A stretch of 64,000 nucleotides of DNA, from contig NC_045140.1 in the NCBI RefSeq assembly GCF_008831285.2, positions 19,528,370 to 19,592,369 of the forward strand, read 5' to 3'. The translations under genes and the position numbers were made by a program. The notes under the pieces are model-generated. The model had not been told where the DNA came from. It worked only from the letters and a program-made list of their open reading frames with translations, and did no database searches. Positions 14,201-25,350 of this stretch are shown here, piece after piece. The stretch's first letter is position 1; every line of letters begins with the position of its first letter. The DNA comes from Nymphaea colorata. Taxonomy: Eukaryota > Streptophyta > Magnoliopsida > Nymphaeales > Nymphaeaceae.

Positions 14201-15522
14201 ATCACAATATATAACGACAAGTGCTTGTTGCCAACTTAGACCATAGCAATTTTAAAAACAAGGCAGTCGCCTAGTCAACTAGCCCATCAACTGATCATGG
14301 TTTGACAACAAAATCAAGTTTCGTTCTCCAATGCAAACCTTTCCCACCCAACCAACTTACTTACCACATCTAGACCAAGTCCAATCTGGCACCCATATAT
14401 GGATAAAACCAGTTGCCTGCAGTTGATTGCAAAGAGAACCACACCTAACACTGCTTACTTTCATTTTGCACAACCCACATAAAAAATCACACTGACTCGG
14501 ATGGGGAAACCCTTTAGGAAATCTACATTACAACAGATTCACAACAAAACAAGCCATATGAATGTAAACCAAGTTCACCATGTTTTCCCCTGTTCATATG
14601 CTCCCATTTGGGAAACAATTGTAAGAGTAAAATTAGCACCGTAAAAGAAAGATAAATTACCAGGGCTAATGTTTTTGTTGGAGGAAGAATAACTTTGTCC
14701 AAACTTCCAAATTTTCCAAACATCTTCACTAGCTCGCTTTCTATAGAACCATAAGGTAGGTTCTTAACAAGGAGCACATGGTTACTTCTTTTAATGTTCT
14801 CTGTCCTTCCAGAAGCTAAATCCTCTAGAGCAGCTACATTAATTCCTGCATTCATTAAGGCCTTTTTTGTTTCAGCAATTACATGTGTTTCACCCAAGGC
14901 AATACGAACTGCAAGATCATCTGCTTCAGGATTCAGTAATTCGCTTTTGCTAATGCCATATTTCCGTGCAATGTTTTCAACAACCTGTTGACATCAGAGA
15001 TGATGCACATAAATAGCTTTTCAATATGACAAGAGAAAAGACTATTCAATATCAACAATTATATCCATGACTTTTGTGACACAAAACCTCATCAAAACAA
15101 GTACCACTTTTCAAGTATGTCAAATATTCCAATGTAATATATCCCAACAAATGGTTCCAAATGAATAGGCACCATTCTCACAAAATCTTTCTTGGAAATT
15201 TATGGAGTCATGGAAAACCAATGACAATTGACATGAGAAACTATTAAGAATAATAGAAAAAGTATAAAATTATGAATTATCTAATAATTTTTCTTAACAA
15301 CATTGATGAACGTTCAAAATAATTTTATTGAGAGAAAAAAAATTGAAAAGATAAATTTGCAGTGCATAACAAAAAGACATAAAGGAAATATGCCAATAAT
15401 ATCATGAATTTTTATAACGCAATATTTTCCATATAAAAAACATATTAATTCTTTTTAGCAATGACATTGCAATAGTTTTAAATTTTCAGCTATATTTGTG
15501 AATTGTGACAATGGTACTCTCC

Positions 15523-15553
<31 letters not shown>

Positions 15554-15574
15554 GCGTGTGTGTTTGTTTTTTTT

Positions 15575-15605
<31 letters not shown>

Positions 15606-18600
15606 GGCGGTGTTGGGGTTAATCCCTTCTATTATTCTATATGTACAACAAAGAAGGGAGAGCTAGCTGTTGGTCCAGATTGAATGTCAAAGGTCATTCT
15701 TGACCTTACAATGAACTGAAAGACAAATAAAATAAAAAAATACAAAAAAACAAGGTCAAGAATGACCTTTGACATTCAATCTGGACCAACAGCAAGCTCT
15801 CCCTTCTTTGTTGTATATATAGAATAATAGAAGGGATTACTACCTATTGTAACTTGTAAGTCTTAATGCTTGATTACTTTCTAAGCATTTCATCAATAAT
15901 GTACTGATTTTTATGAAACTTTGTGCCTTAGTGCATGTTTATCAAATATTCTTGAGTTGCGCACTTGCGCTAATCATAGTCACAGATATTGTTTACAGGT
16001 TTTAAATGGGTACAGCAAAGTTGTTTTTCTCAGGAAAATCTTGGCAAATTTTAAAAATATTAAAAAGAAAAATCCTAAAAATAAAATGCAAAAAACTGAG
16101 AAAATAAAATGCAGTAACGGAAGATGCAAAAAAAGCCAAAAAAACGTGTTTTTTGGAGTTTTTTCGTTTTAGTCATTTTCCTCAAAAAAGTGGGTCCTTT
16201 TGCAGTTTATACGGATGATTTATTTTTGAAGTATAAAACGGGTTTTTTTTAATGTGTTTTCTATGACTATGATGGTGATTGACCTTTCTAGCAGTTTGTT
16301 ATACTTATAACTACTCAGCTAGCTTTTGCCCATCTGTGCCACTGGATCCATATTTAAAAAGGAAAAAATTCACAAGCGCTTGTACAGAGAGAGAGAGAGT
16401 GTGTGCAGAAATAAGGAAACCGAAACAGAGAATAAAAGCTCAATAGTATTTGCTGTACTCGCAATGGAGTATAGCTGTATAGGGAACACAAGACCACAAT
16501 TATGGCCCATAGCCCCATATAGTTTAAAATTACAATTAATGGAGTGTGTAAGGATGGAAATCAAAGATATGAGAAGTCAAGATATTTGGTGCATGGTAAG
16601 TTGGTAACTTAAAGTGTTCAAGTACTGTTCATCTCAAAACTGATTTCATCCCTATGGCAGAACTTGTACTGGTCAACAACCTCCACATGAGTAACTAGTT
16701 CTCTCATCTCTGTCCAACATCTAATAGAAACATGGAATTTCTTTTTTAGGACGAATCAGTAAGTCATTCAGGTGGCTTGAACACATTGACCTGTAGTTTG
16801 CACAAACATGATTTTCAGTAAATTTGTGAAAGTTACTTTGACTGGACAAGCAATAAGACATAGACAAGATGCAGGTCAATAATTATGACAAGTGAAACAA
16901 TATCTGGTAGATTAGACACTATCACAAAGATGAAACTCACAGTATCCTGGCGCATAAACAAAGAATTCCATGACCGTGTGTTGCCACTCGCTTCAGATGC
17001 CTTCCTCTCTTCCTCCTTTTGCTGCTTAAAATTCAGCGAATTTTTCTCAACAGCATTATCAGCCCTGCAACAAAAATCAGTTTGAATCACTTTGAACTTT
17101 GAAGAACTTATCTTTCAAAATCCATGTCAATAGCATGACTGTAGAAATGCAAGTCCCATTAGTTGGTTTTGCATAGACACGTATGTCTTTATTTCATGAA
17201 TACACAAAAAAGTGAGAGAGAAAGAGAAAGAAAACTGTAAAAATTTTATTTTCTGATACCTGACAGATTCAGTTTCATGATTTACCCCATTGAGCCTTCA
17301 AACCTTATGGCACAAGAGAGAGAGAGAGTTTTCACTTTCAAATACACTACAAGACTAGGATTATGATTTACTCAATTGTTAATTTTAAAGTTCCTTTTTT
17401 TCCAAAATTATGCAACTCTCGAGAAATAGCTATCCCTTTTTTACCACTGTATCAATATTTGCATATAGCATGTTAAGACCAAAGCAGTAAAAACGAAAAA
17501 AGGTTAACTCACAAAGTGTTATTTGCACTAGTTAAGACTTTTCCAAGGTCCATTGTCACATTTAGAAGGAAAAAAAGTGTTTTATCTCTGGCAACTTGCT
17601 ATGAAAAAACAAAAGATTTCAGAGTTATGATGACATAGAAAGTAGTAAGAACTACACTTACTCCAACTTCTCAAGATGTTTCTGTTGTTTTGCTGGCATG
17701 ACATGTAACAAGCGTCCTTGAAAAATTGAATTATCTAATTCCTCAAGTGCCCTTCATTAGAGAAAAAAAAACACGTAGGGAATTTAGTTTGCATGTTAGA
17801 GGGTTGATTAACATCTTAACAAATGCCAAACTACAAGAACAAAAAAATTATGGAAAACAAAAAGAAAATGTGTACAATATAGTGCTTAAATACATGAGGC
17901 AACACAAAGGAAAGAACAAGGAATGAGCAAAAACTTCATACGCATGCATATCAAAGATTCAGGAAAGAGACACAAGCACTTGCCAAAGAAGTTGACACAA
18001 TGAGATGAATAACTGATAGGTATGACAAAGAATAATTGAAAAATATTTTTACTCGCACATCTCTACAAAAAAGATACTGTTTTTTCTGTCCCTGGGAGGG
18101 GGAAAACACAATATTGCAACAAATGTAAAGATAACATGCCATAATCAAGATAAGACAGAACCATCCGCCAAGAATAGCCTTGATGTGCACAATTTTTCAA
18201 AAAAAAGACAGTATCAAAGAAATAACTCCTCAGAAGACAGAAGAAGGACCTTAAAGACTATCGGCTTCTATAAGAAGAGTATCGCATGGCTACCAAAAGA
18301 CTCTGATTAAAATTTAAAATAGCACAATGTAGAGATAAAAATCAGCACCTGACTGCAGATTCTGGCAGCTTGTAGAGCACATAGCCAAACCCTTTCGAGT
18401 GTTTTGTCTCTTTATCAACCACAAGGTGCACGTGAGAGATCTCCCCAAACTGGCTAAAGTGCTCCAGAAGGTCATCTTCACTAGTTAGTGCAATACAAAG
18501 ATAAACAATTTAAAAGTCAGAAACAATTAACAAGGAAATAATTACTACTAATAATGTGAGTGAAATTCAATACTAACAAAAGTACACTTACTTTGCTGTG

Positions 18601-20335
18601 TAAGGAAGGTTGCGAACAAATAGGCGCCCTGTGTCAAATGGCTCACCTTTCTCCTGTGGATTTAATTCAAATGGCTGATCCTGATCAGTGCCTCTAATAT
18701 TCTCTCTCTCCAAATCATTTGAATTATAGTCTCCATCCACTTCTTGCTGCAACTGTGACATTGGGACTGCAAGGTCATCCCCTATGTCCCTCTTCGCTTC
18801 ATCACCAGCTTGCCCATTAAAGGAAGCTTCCTCATCTGTATCAGAATCCAACCAATTTTTCTTGACTCTACTTCTAAAGTAATCCATGTCAGAGACAACT
18901 TCATCATGAACAATATCATTTGTCTTCTTCTTTTGAAGGGTCTCGACAGGCTTGCTGTCAGTACCATTGCATACTTTGTCATTAGAATGGAAAGCCTTCT
19001 GTGGCATCTGCTTTTCAACAAGTTGATCTTTGCTGTGTTTTCCAGACTGTCCTTTGCCACTAACTTGTGAAGTACTATTAGCAGTAACAGCCAACAATGT
19101 GTCATTGGACCAAAGCTTGGATTTGGCGCGTGGTTGCATAATCTGGAGAAACTCCTGAAGCTGAGGATCAGTATATTCGCTATTTGCCTTTGAACTCTTC
19201 GAACTCTGTTTGCCTTTTTCTTTATCGTTTAAAACCTTCACAGCTGCATCACCTTGTCTAGTGTCATTAACTTCAAACTCATTTTTCTTAAGGGCATGAC
19301 GACTCCACGGACGAGGGGCATCTGGGTCCCCAACTTTACGAGCAATCTGAAACAACGAGCTTCTGAGATCAGACATTGGAAAATGCAGAACCAATATTAA
19401 CGGGAAGCAGCTCGCTTAAAATAAGTCTGTGTTTTGTATTTTGTAATATTAAGGCTTAAGCAGCTAGTAATCCTTATATCAAATAGCTCCTGCCTAAGTT
19501 CAAATCCAATGCAGAAATAGAGCCAAATAACAGTCAAATGGCATGGGATCATAAATAAGAAAATAATCATTAGCCAAAGAAAATTTCGAGTGCTAACCTT
19601 AGAAAAGAAAATAACTACAAAACAAAACCCACTAATCACGGAGGATACCACAACGACTTGAAACCCTGACGCCATTGAATGGATAAAGGGTTACATATCA
19701 GTCAATGATAATTTGCAATAAAGCAGTGAGCGTAAATACTTATAGAAGCAAAAAAAAAATCTTAAATACCACGTGTCTATGCTAGCGAGAATTTGCAACA
19801 TATCTACTTTTATTGAACCAAGAAACCAGTGGCACAAACGAACAAGGAGGCGGGAACCCAACACAAATAAGAAGGAAAACAAGAAGAAGGAAAGTCAAAT
19901 ACCCACCTCGCATACAAGCTTGCTAGTGTCCATAAACGCATTAGTGAAATACTTCACGGCTTCGGTCGCCTCTTTCTCCGTCCGAAACCCCACGAAACCG
20001 AACTGCCGACTCTTGCCATCTCTGTGTAAGAAAAGATAAGAAATCCAGCCTCAGGAGTGAGTCAATTCTGGGAAACATAGGAAACGGAATAACTTCAAAA
20101 GGAAGACAATGAGAAAGATCAAACTAACGCAGTCCGCATGATCTTCGCGTCGGTAACTTCTCCCTTCTCGGAGAAGAAATCCCTGAGCCGATCCTCCGTC
20201 GCATGTTTGGGCAGGTTCTTGACGCAGATTCTCGACCTGAAGGAGAACAGAAAACGAAAAACCAAATTCGTTGGCAACGGAAAACCAAGTCAAAGGAAAA
20301 CAGCCAACTAAGCTCGAAAGGCAAGAGACTCACAT
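6593..20335 (-). CDS. MRD1: Multiple RNA-binding domain protein 1 (MRD1/RBM19 type), 15 coding exons, 855 aa
   Basis: This is a nucleolar pre-rRNA processing factor; in yeast Mrd1 binds the 35S precursor and U3 snoRNA for 18S release (family knowledge). Exons: 20335-20334, 20236-20129, 20021-19907, 19346-18592, 18480-18349, 17751-17662, 17064-16941, 14984-14661, 13015-12951, 12777-12612, 10977-10873, 10787-10686, 10255-10073, 7775-7641, 6754-6593. All junctions are GT-AG with matching phases, and the sum is 856 codons including the stop. The start codon is split AT|G. Five RRMs are seen: about 2-78 ([14 protein letters not shown]), 315-395 ([14 protein letters not shown]), 511-588 (LLVKNL; its RNP1 site is degenerate and lacks aromatics), 628-711 ([14 protein letters not shown]) and 732-808 ([14 protein letters not shown]). 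A large acidic and polar linker lies between RRM1 and RRM2, with [17 protein letters not shown], a hallmark of the family. A basic nuclear signal (KKRK) is at 836-839. Introns reach 2.3 kb and carry transposon debris. Confidence 0.93.
8151..8243. repeat. Microsatellite (TA)n-(CA)19-(TA)n in MRD1 intron 14... 13
   Basis: An alternating purine-pyrimidine tract. TA-rich steps precede an uninterrupted CA run at 8191-8228, followed by TATATA to 8242. It lies inside the long intron between the MRD1 exons at 10073-10255 and 7641-7775 (intron 13). Confidence 0.9.
13919..13942. repeat. (TA)n microsatellite in MRD1 intron 8
   Basis: About eleven TA units in a row within the intron between the exons ending at 14661 and starting at 13015. 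A short run of AAT/ATA triplets lies nearby at about 13560-13580. Confidence 0.85.
15518..15607. repeat. Composite microsatellite (CT)n-(TA)n-(GT)n-T18-G23
   Basis: Five different simple runs are joined end to end: CT to 15542, TA to 15553, GT to about 15567, a T run to 15584 and an uninterrupted G run 15585-15607. It abuts the foldback element starting at 15620, inside MRD1 intron 7. A run of more than 20 G is rare and may be partly an assembly artefact in length. Confidence 0.85.
15620..15839. mobile_element. Near-perfect foldback (MITE-like or hairpin-RNA locus), 88-bp arms
   Basis: The left arm 15620-15707 (begins TAATCCCTTCTATTATTC, ends GGTCATTCTTGACCTT) is the reverse complement of the right arm 15752-15839, with only two or so mismatches that I can see. 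The loop is 44 nt and A-rich. There are no coding frames of note. Very high arm identity implies recent insertion or selection for pairing. A transcript through MRD1 intron 7 would carry this hairpin. It could be a young MITE, a hairpin-siRNA locus or a proto-microRNA gene. No clear target-site duplication was found because the left edge runs into the poly-G tract. Confidence 0.85.
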
Positions 20336-22505
20336 TCTTCGGAGCAATCTATTCTGGAACAGCAAATGAGATGCAATCCGAAGCTCAGAGACAGAGAGAG
20401 GCTGAGAGGGAAACCCCCTAGAGAATTTCCTGGCGCCTAGGGGTCGAGGGAGAGCGGCGGGTGAGGCATTGTGGCGCCAGCGGCAGAGCGCGTTACAACT
20501 CGTGAAAAGGGGAGCGGGCGCACATGGATCGGATCCAATGGAGCTTTTCGGTTCGGGTTTTGTTCTGACATATAAAGTTCGAATTCCTAAAACGATAAGG
20601 GTTGGCGTTGGATCAAACCCTTATCTGATTTGGCTAAGTCCAGTTCCATGTACTCCATTCAAACTCAAGTCCAAACCCTCGCTCTTAACTCACTTTTAAA
20701 ATTGAATCTGGATTCTTCTTGGATTAAAAGCAACATTCATACGTGATCGTGCAAGATCTTCATAGAGGCAATTGGACTTTGAGTGCAGTTGCCGAAACGA
20801 ATCTAAATTATCGGCAATGGATTTGGTTTTCTTTACCAAATTCAGCTAAACAGATTTGAAATTGGATAGTTGATCAGATATATCCAATCCATTGACTTCT
20901 CTACAAATAGTAGAAGTACCATATGCGTACTCCTAAAGTTGCATAGATGAAGAATGTGCCTCGCTACTTTTGTAGATTTATTGTTTATTTTCTTTTACCT
21001 GGTTATATTTATCTGCCCTGACTTATTTACTATGGTATATTAATTTGATTAATAGAAGTACACTTAAGAGGTACGTTCCCTGCGTTTGGCTTCAACCATC
21101 TCTCTCTCTCTTCAAATAATCCCATGTATCAAAAGTACATGTTTATTTGATATGTACCATTGCATAATTTGCCATTGTAAGAATGCAATGCCTTCGGTTT
21201 CATCCACTTTTCAACGAGTTGATCGTTATGCCCGGGCAGGGGCTAGGTTTTCAATGCCCTTACAGTTGTTTAATTTATCACCCGAACCCCTTATTTTCTA
21301 CGTTAATTACTCATTTGATTCATTTGTTTTGTTTTGATTTTTTAGATTGCATTACAGTTGTAAGGTGTGGAAATAAGAAACGTTATCGGCTGTAAAATAT
21401 ACAAAGAAAATTGTTTATAGAAAGTCTTAATTGCTTTATGCATACAAGGTTTATTCTTAATTGCTGACCTTGTATGGTTTTTTGTTTTCCTAACTACTTT
21501 TTGTTTTAATAACCATCTAGCTACTGCATGTGTTTGAGCCACAAATTGAAATTTTTGATGATTATGGACATCGATCTTTTGTTCTTTTTTAGAATTCTTA
21601 TATGTCTAATTTTCATACTATGTTTTCTTTGTTTTTTTTTTCTCCTTCACAAACCTTTAATTAACGCCACAAGTTTCAGGCGGGGATGTTAAACTGTTAC
21701 AATAGATACATTTGCATGTTGTATATATATTTGTTTATAATTGGGTATACGCTTGGTATATACAGAACATATGCGTAAAAGAGCCATCCTCTGCCATGTA
21801 TATGAGATTGCTTGTCTCTTTTTCATTATAACTTCTTCGAAGCACTTTCACGAGTAATATAGTTTAGTTTTTATATTCCTTACTGTTATTATGCACATTG
21901 AGTGTGAGAAACTTTTAGAGGACATTGTAATACATCAATTGCCGTTACTTGAGATAATATCATCAGTCATATTGATGTAGATTTGTATCTATATCAGCTA
22001 CTTGCAAAACATGTTTCTCCAACATAGTGCAGAGCTAGAGACAGGATTTTTTCACTGAGGGGCACTTGAGTCACTAGCTTAAGTCTGGTGTGGGCACCCC
22101 GTGTACTTTTTGAATTAGTATAATATAATTTCAAGTGTTTTAAAGAAATTTTTGATTGGCTAGAGCCGGCCACTGCCCACACCAGCCCCAATGTAATTTC
22201 CTCTGCTACCAAAGATCATGTTCATTGGCGTAACCTTGTGGTAGTTATTAAATACTCAATCTCCAACTGGAATATGTCAAATTGGTCAAGAAATGTAGGA
22301 TTTACCAATATGTCCCTTTTATCTTTTGTAAGGCAAGTGGGATCTGGCAGAACTATCACCAGTTTATGCAAAAAAAGTGCATCTACTCGGACATGACGAA
22401 CCAAATGGTGGACAAAGTAATATTATTCCAGAATGAAATGGATATGGACAACCGCTGCAAGTTAGTGTGGATTTTACACAAAATGGAAGCTGAAGCCCTT
22501 CACAT
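20336..22505. other. Intergenic between MRD1 (5' side) and FKBP16-3 (3' side)
   Basis: The first 130 bases are GC-richer and form the MRD1 5' leader and promoter side. The stretch 20560-20900 is built of TTGGATT/GGATTTGG-like words related to the dispersed ATCCAAATCC repeats found later in the window. The rest is AT-rich with no supported gene. A repeat at 22027-22205 is listed separately. Confidence 0.45.
22027..22205. repeat. Dispersed repeat of the GCAGAGCTAGA...GGGGCAC type
   Basis: It begins AGTGCAGAGCTAGAGACAGG, continues with ACTGAGGGGCAC, and ends with CCCACACCAGCCCCAATG. Similar openings occur at about 8708 (GGCAGAGCTAGAAAATT, followed by GGGGGACA) and 33182 (GCGGAGCCAAAAAATTC, followed by AAGGGACACC and ending CCCTTCAACCCTGCTCT). 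The three look like decayed copies of one transposable-element family. Class is not determined. Confidence 0.45.
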
Positions 22506-25319
22506 CTACTCTTCTTCAGCTTCAAGACCAGGCACATATTCCAAGCTAACATCAAAAATTACTGGGCTGCTGGGGGCTACTCTAGGCCTACCTGGAGCTG
22601 AACTTAGGCCTTTCGGGAAAGCCAACTGTAAAAAAGGTAAAAATTAATCACATAATTGCAAAAGTTTACATAAGGAAAGAACCGGAATTGAAGGATGAAA
22701 GATCATATTTTACAACAAGGAAACAATAAACCATACAAAAGGGAAAAGTTGAATTTTTGTTATGCGAAAAAATTTTGATATTTGCTGATGAGAAGCTAAA
22801 TGAAGACTGATCGTCCTTTATAGAGGTAACAGGAAGCAAGTTTGCCAGTCAATGTTAACAAGCACCCACAGGAATGAAAAAAATCGAAGTCCCTGTGGAG
22901 AAAGTACACGCAATGATGCAGGACGCATTTTTAGTGCTGTCTATACATGTGCACATCTGTGTCTAGCTCAACTGAGGAAACAGCGTATATGCCAAGCCCA
23001 GTGGTGGTATGAAACTATATCACATTCAGCAGTTTAGGGTTGGATAACTGCTATAAGGAGAGGGGGAAGAGAAAACAAAGTTTTTCTTAATCATCTCAGC
23101 ATGTTCCTCACCAAAATGAATCCATCTGAAAGTGCCAAATACATTGGCATTCTTTTTTCCAAAATATCATTTTAAAAACAGAAACTAAACGAAAAAAATG
23201 AAAAAATCATCATATTTTGCCAAAAGCTAGAAATATGACAATGTTGTGACGTCTTAGCAATTTTCCAAAAAATTATCTAGTATATTTTACGTTGTCTTTT
23301 TGCTTTTTTTTCATCCCAACAACTAGTTTGAATTTTTATTTTTTAGCAGTGTTTTTCCAAGAAAATTAGTAGAGAACTGATAACTTTTTAAAAAGATTTC
23401 TATTATTTTACGTTTGACTTCTTGAATTCAGAGACTTTTTAGAGAAAAACAAACTTTCTGGCTAATAACAAGAATAACTTTGCTGATAAAAACTTGAGAA
23501 CCATATATGTGATGATGGAATCAACTATAATAGTAAAATTATCTAAATACTGTGCTTATCACTATCATTCCATTACTTACAGATCCAGGAATATACAAGC
23601 GGCGCTTCCCTCCAATTTTCATAGTCAAAATGCCTTCATCCAGCCCCTTGATTACCTAATTCACACAAAAATGTATGAGTTCACAAACAGAAAGGTTCTC
23701 AGTGGATTGACAAGAAGCACAGAAAATTTCTCTAGGTATTAAAGTAAAACTGAATTTCAATTTTCTTGCTAGGCTGCCTCCATTCAGTGGTTTCAGAATC
23801 TCAGATGCTTTCCTCTGAAAGCCTGGTTGTTGGAGGAAGCATAATCATTAACAAATAGCAGCATACCAGGTAAGTAATCTCCCTAAACATATATTACATG
23901 CACAGTTTTCATTCTCAGATGTTTTTCTCGGCACGTCTTGTTGCTGAACAGATGATAAAGAATGTAGCAGCACAGAACTAATTTCCTGCATGTACATCAC
24001 ATGGACAGTTACTATATGCAACTTACTCTTGAAGACTTGAGATGTTGCCATATTAAACCAATATGAGGCTCCCCTCCGTTGGGAAGTATTGGTCAAGATA
24101 TCATCTAGCATTATAATGAGAGCTATATGATCCTCTTGCCTGAGTGACACTTTTTCCTATTTCAGCATTTCTACTTTACCAACATTTTTAATCTTAGACT
24201 CATCATGAAGGTGGCAAGAGAAGTGCATCAGGAAACCAACAAAAAGTGGATGCTGAACTGGAGTCAAGCGAGTCAAGGGCACTAAAGCTGCAGGTATATC
24301 CAGAAAACTTGCCTTGAAAATCTTGTTATGAGTTTCCAGCAAGACAATGCCTTTTGGTTTTGCTACCACAAAATTGTTAAACACTGATAAAGTTTCTTCT
24401 TAAATGTCATAGGAATACATAGTAAGTTTTAGTTCATCAATTTCCGTATGGAGGCAATGAAGACGTCTAGCTCATAGAGCAATTCAAGAACAAAAAGGAA
24501 AGAACTAGTTAGGTGTTCTTAAGACAATAATGATTTAGTAAAAAAGTCGAAATAATCTAAATTTGAATGAGGAAACTAATATAAGCAAAACAGCATGAAA
24601 AATTTCTGTTAACTCATTTATGACAACAATATAACTAAAAAAGGAATGATCTTGAAAAAGAAAATAAAAGTACTGTTTTTTCCAATTTGTTAAGAAATTA
24701 AACTATAACATATTTTAATTTTTATAAACATTATCTTAACCCATGTGTTATTCTATGACATATTTTTGCACATTATAGGTGACTCTTGTATCAAGGAGAT
24801 ACAAGGAACAATAGAAAACCTTTCTATTTAGGAGTTGAATATTAGGTTGTGGCTACGTTTCAAAAGAATATTTGAAGAAGATGTTAATCTATCACATGCT
24901 ATATTTGAATTTCAGTTAGAAGATTTCTTCATGCAAGCCATAACAAACTTACAGTGACAACATCATAAGTTTGAGGACAAGTGACAAAACATATTTGTAT
25001 GTCATTACATACGTGTTTATTAACAAATATAACCATATTCTTGCAACCAACATGTTAAAAAACTTACGAATCATTATTATTGTTATAATTTTCTGAGACA
25101 AAGATCAGATCCTACAAGGATCTAATATCTAAAAATAAATTTGTTTATCTTATCAAACTAATTTATATATCAACAAATTATGTATAGTATCTAGTATGCC
25201 AACTCACAGGTTTTTGGACAGGTAAAATCCACCTGTATGATTAGAATAAACAAGAAAAACGAAGGTCCCAAGTCTAGACATCATGGATGGCATATCTCAA
25301 ACAGCAAAGTACAAGAGTC

Positions 25320-25350
<31 letters not shown>

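Noticed and set aside
19397-19675. Hydrophobic 92-codon minus-strand frame
   Set aside because: It lies wholly within MRD1 intron 3, between the exons at 19907 and 19346.
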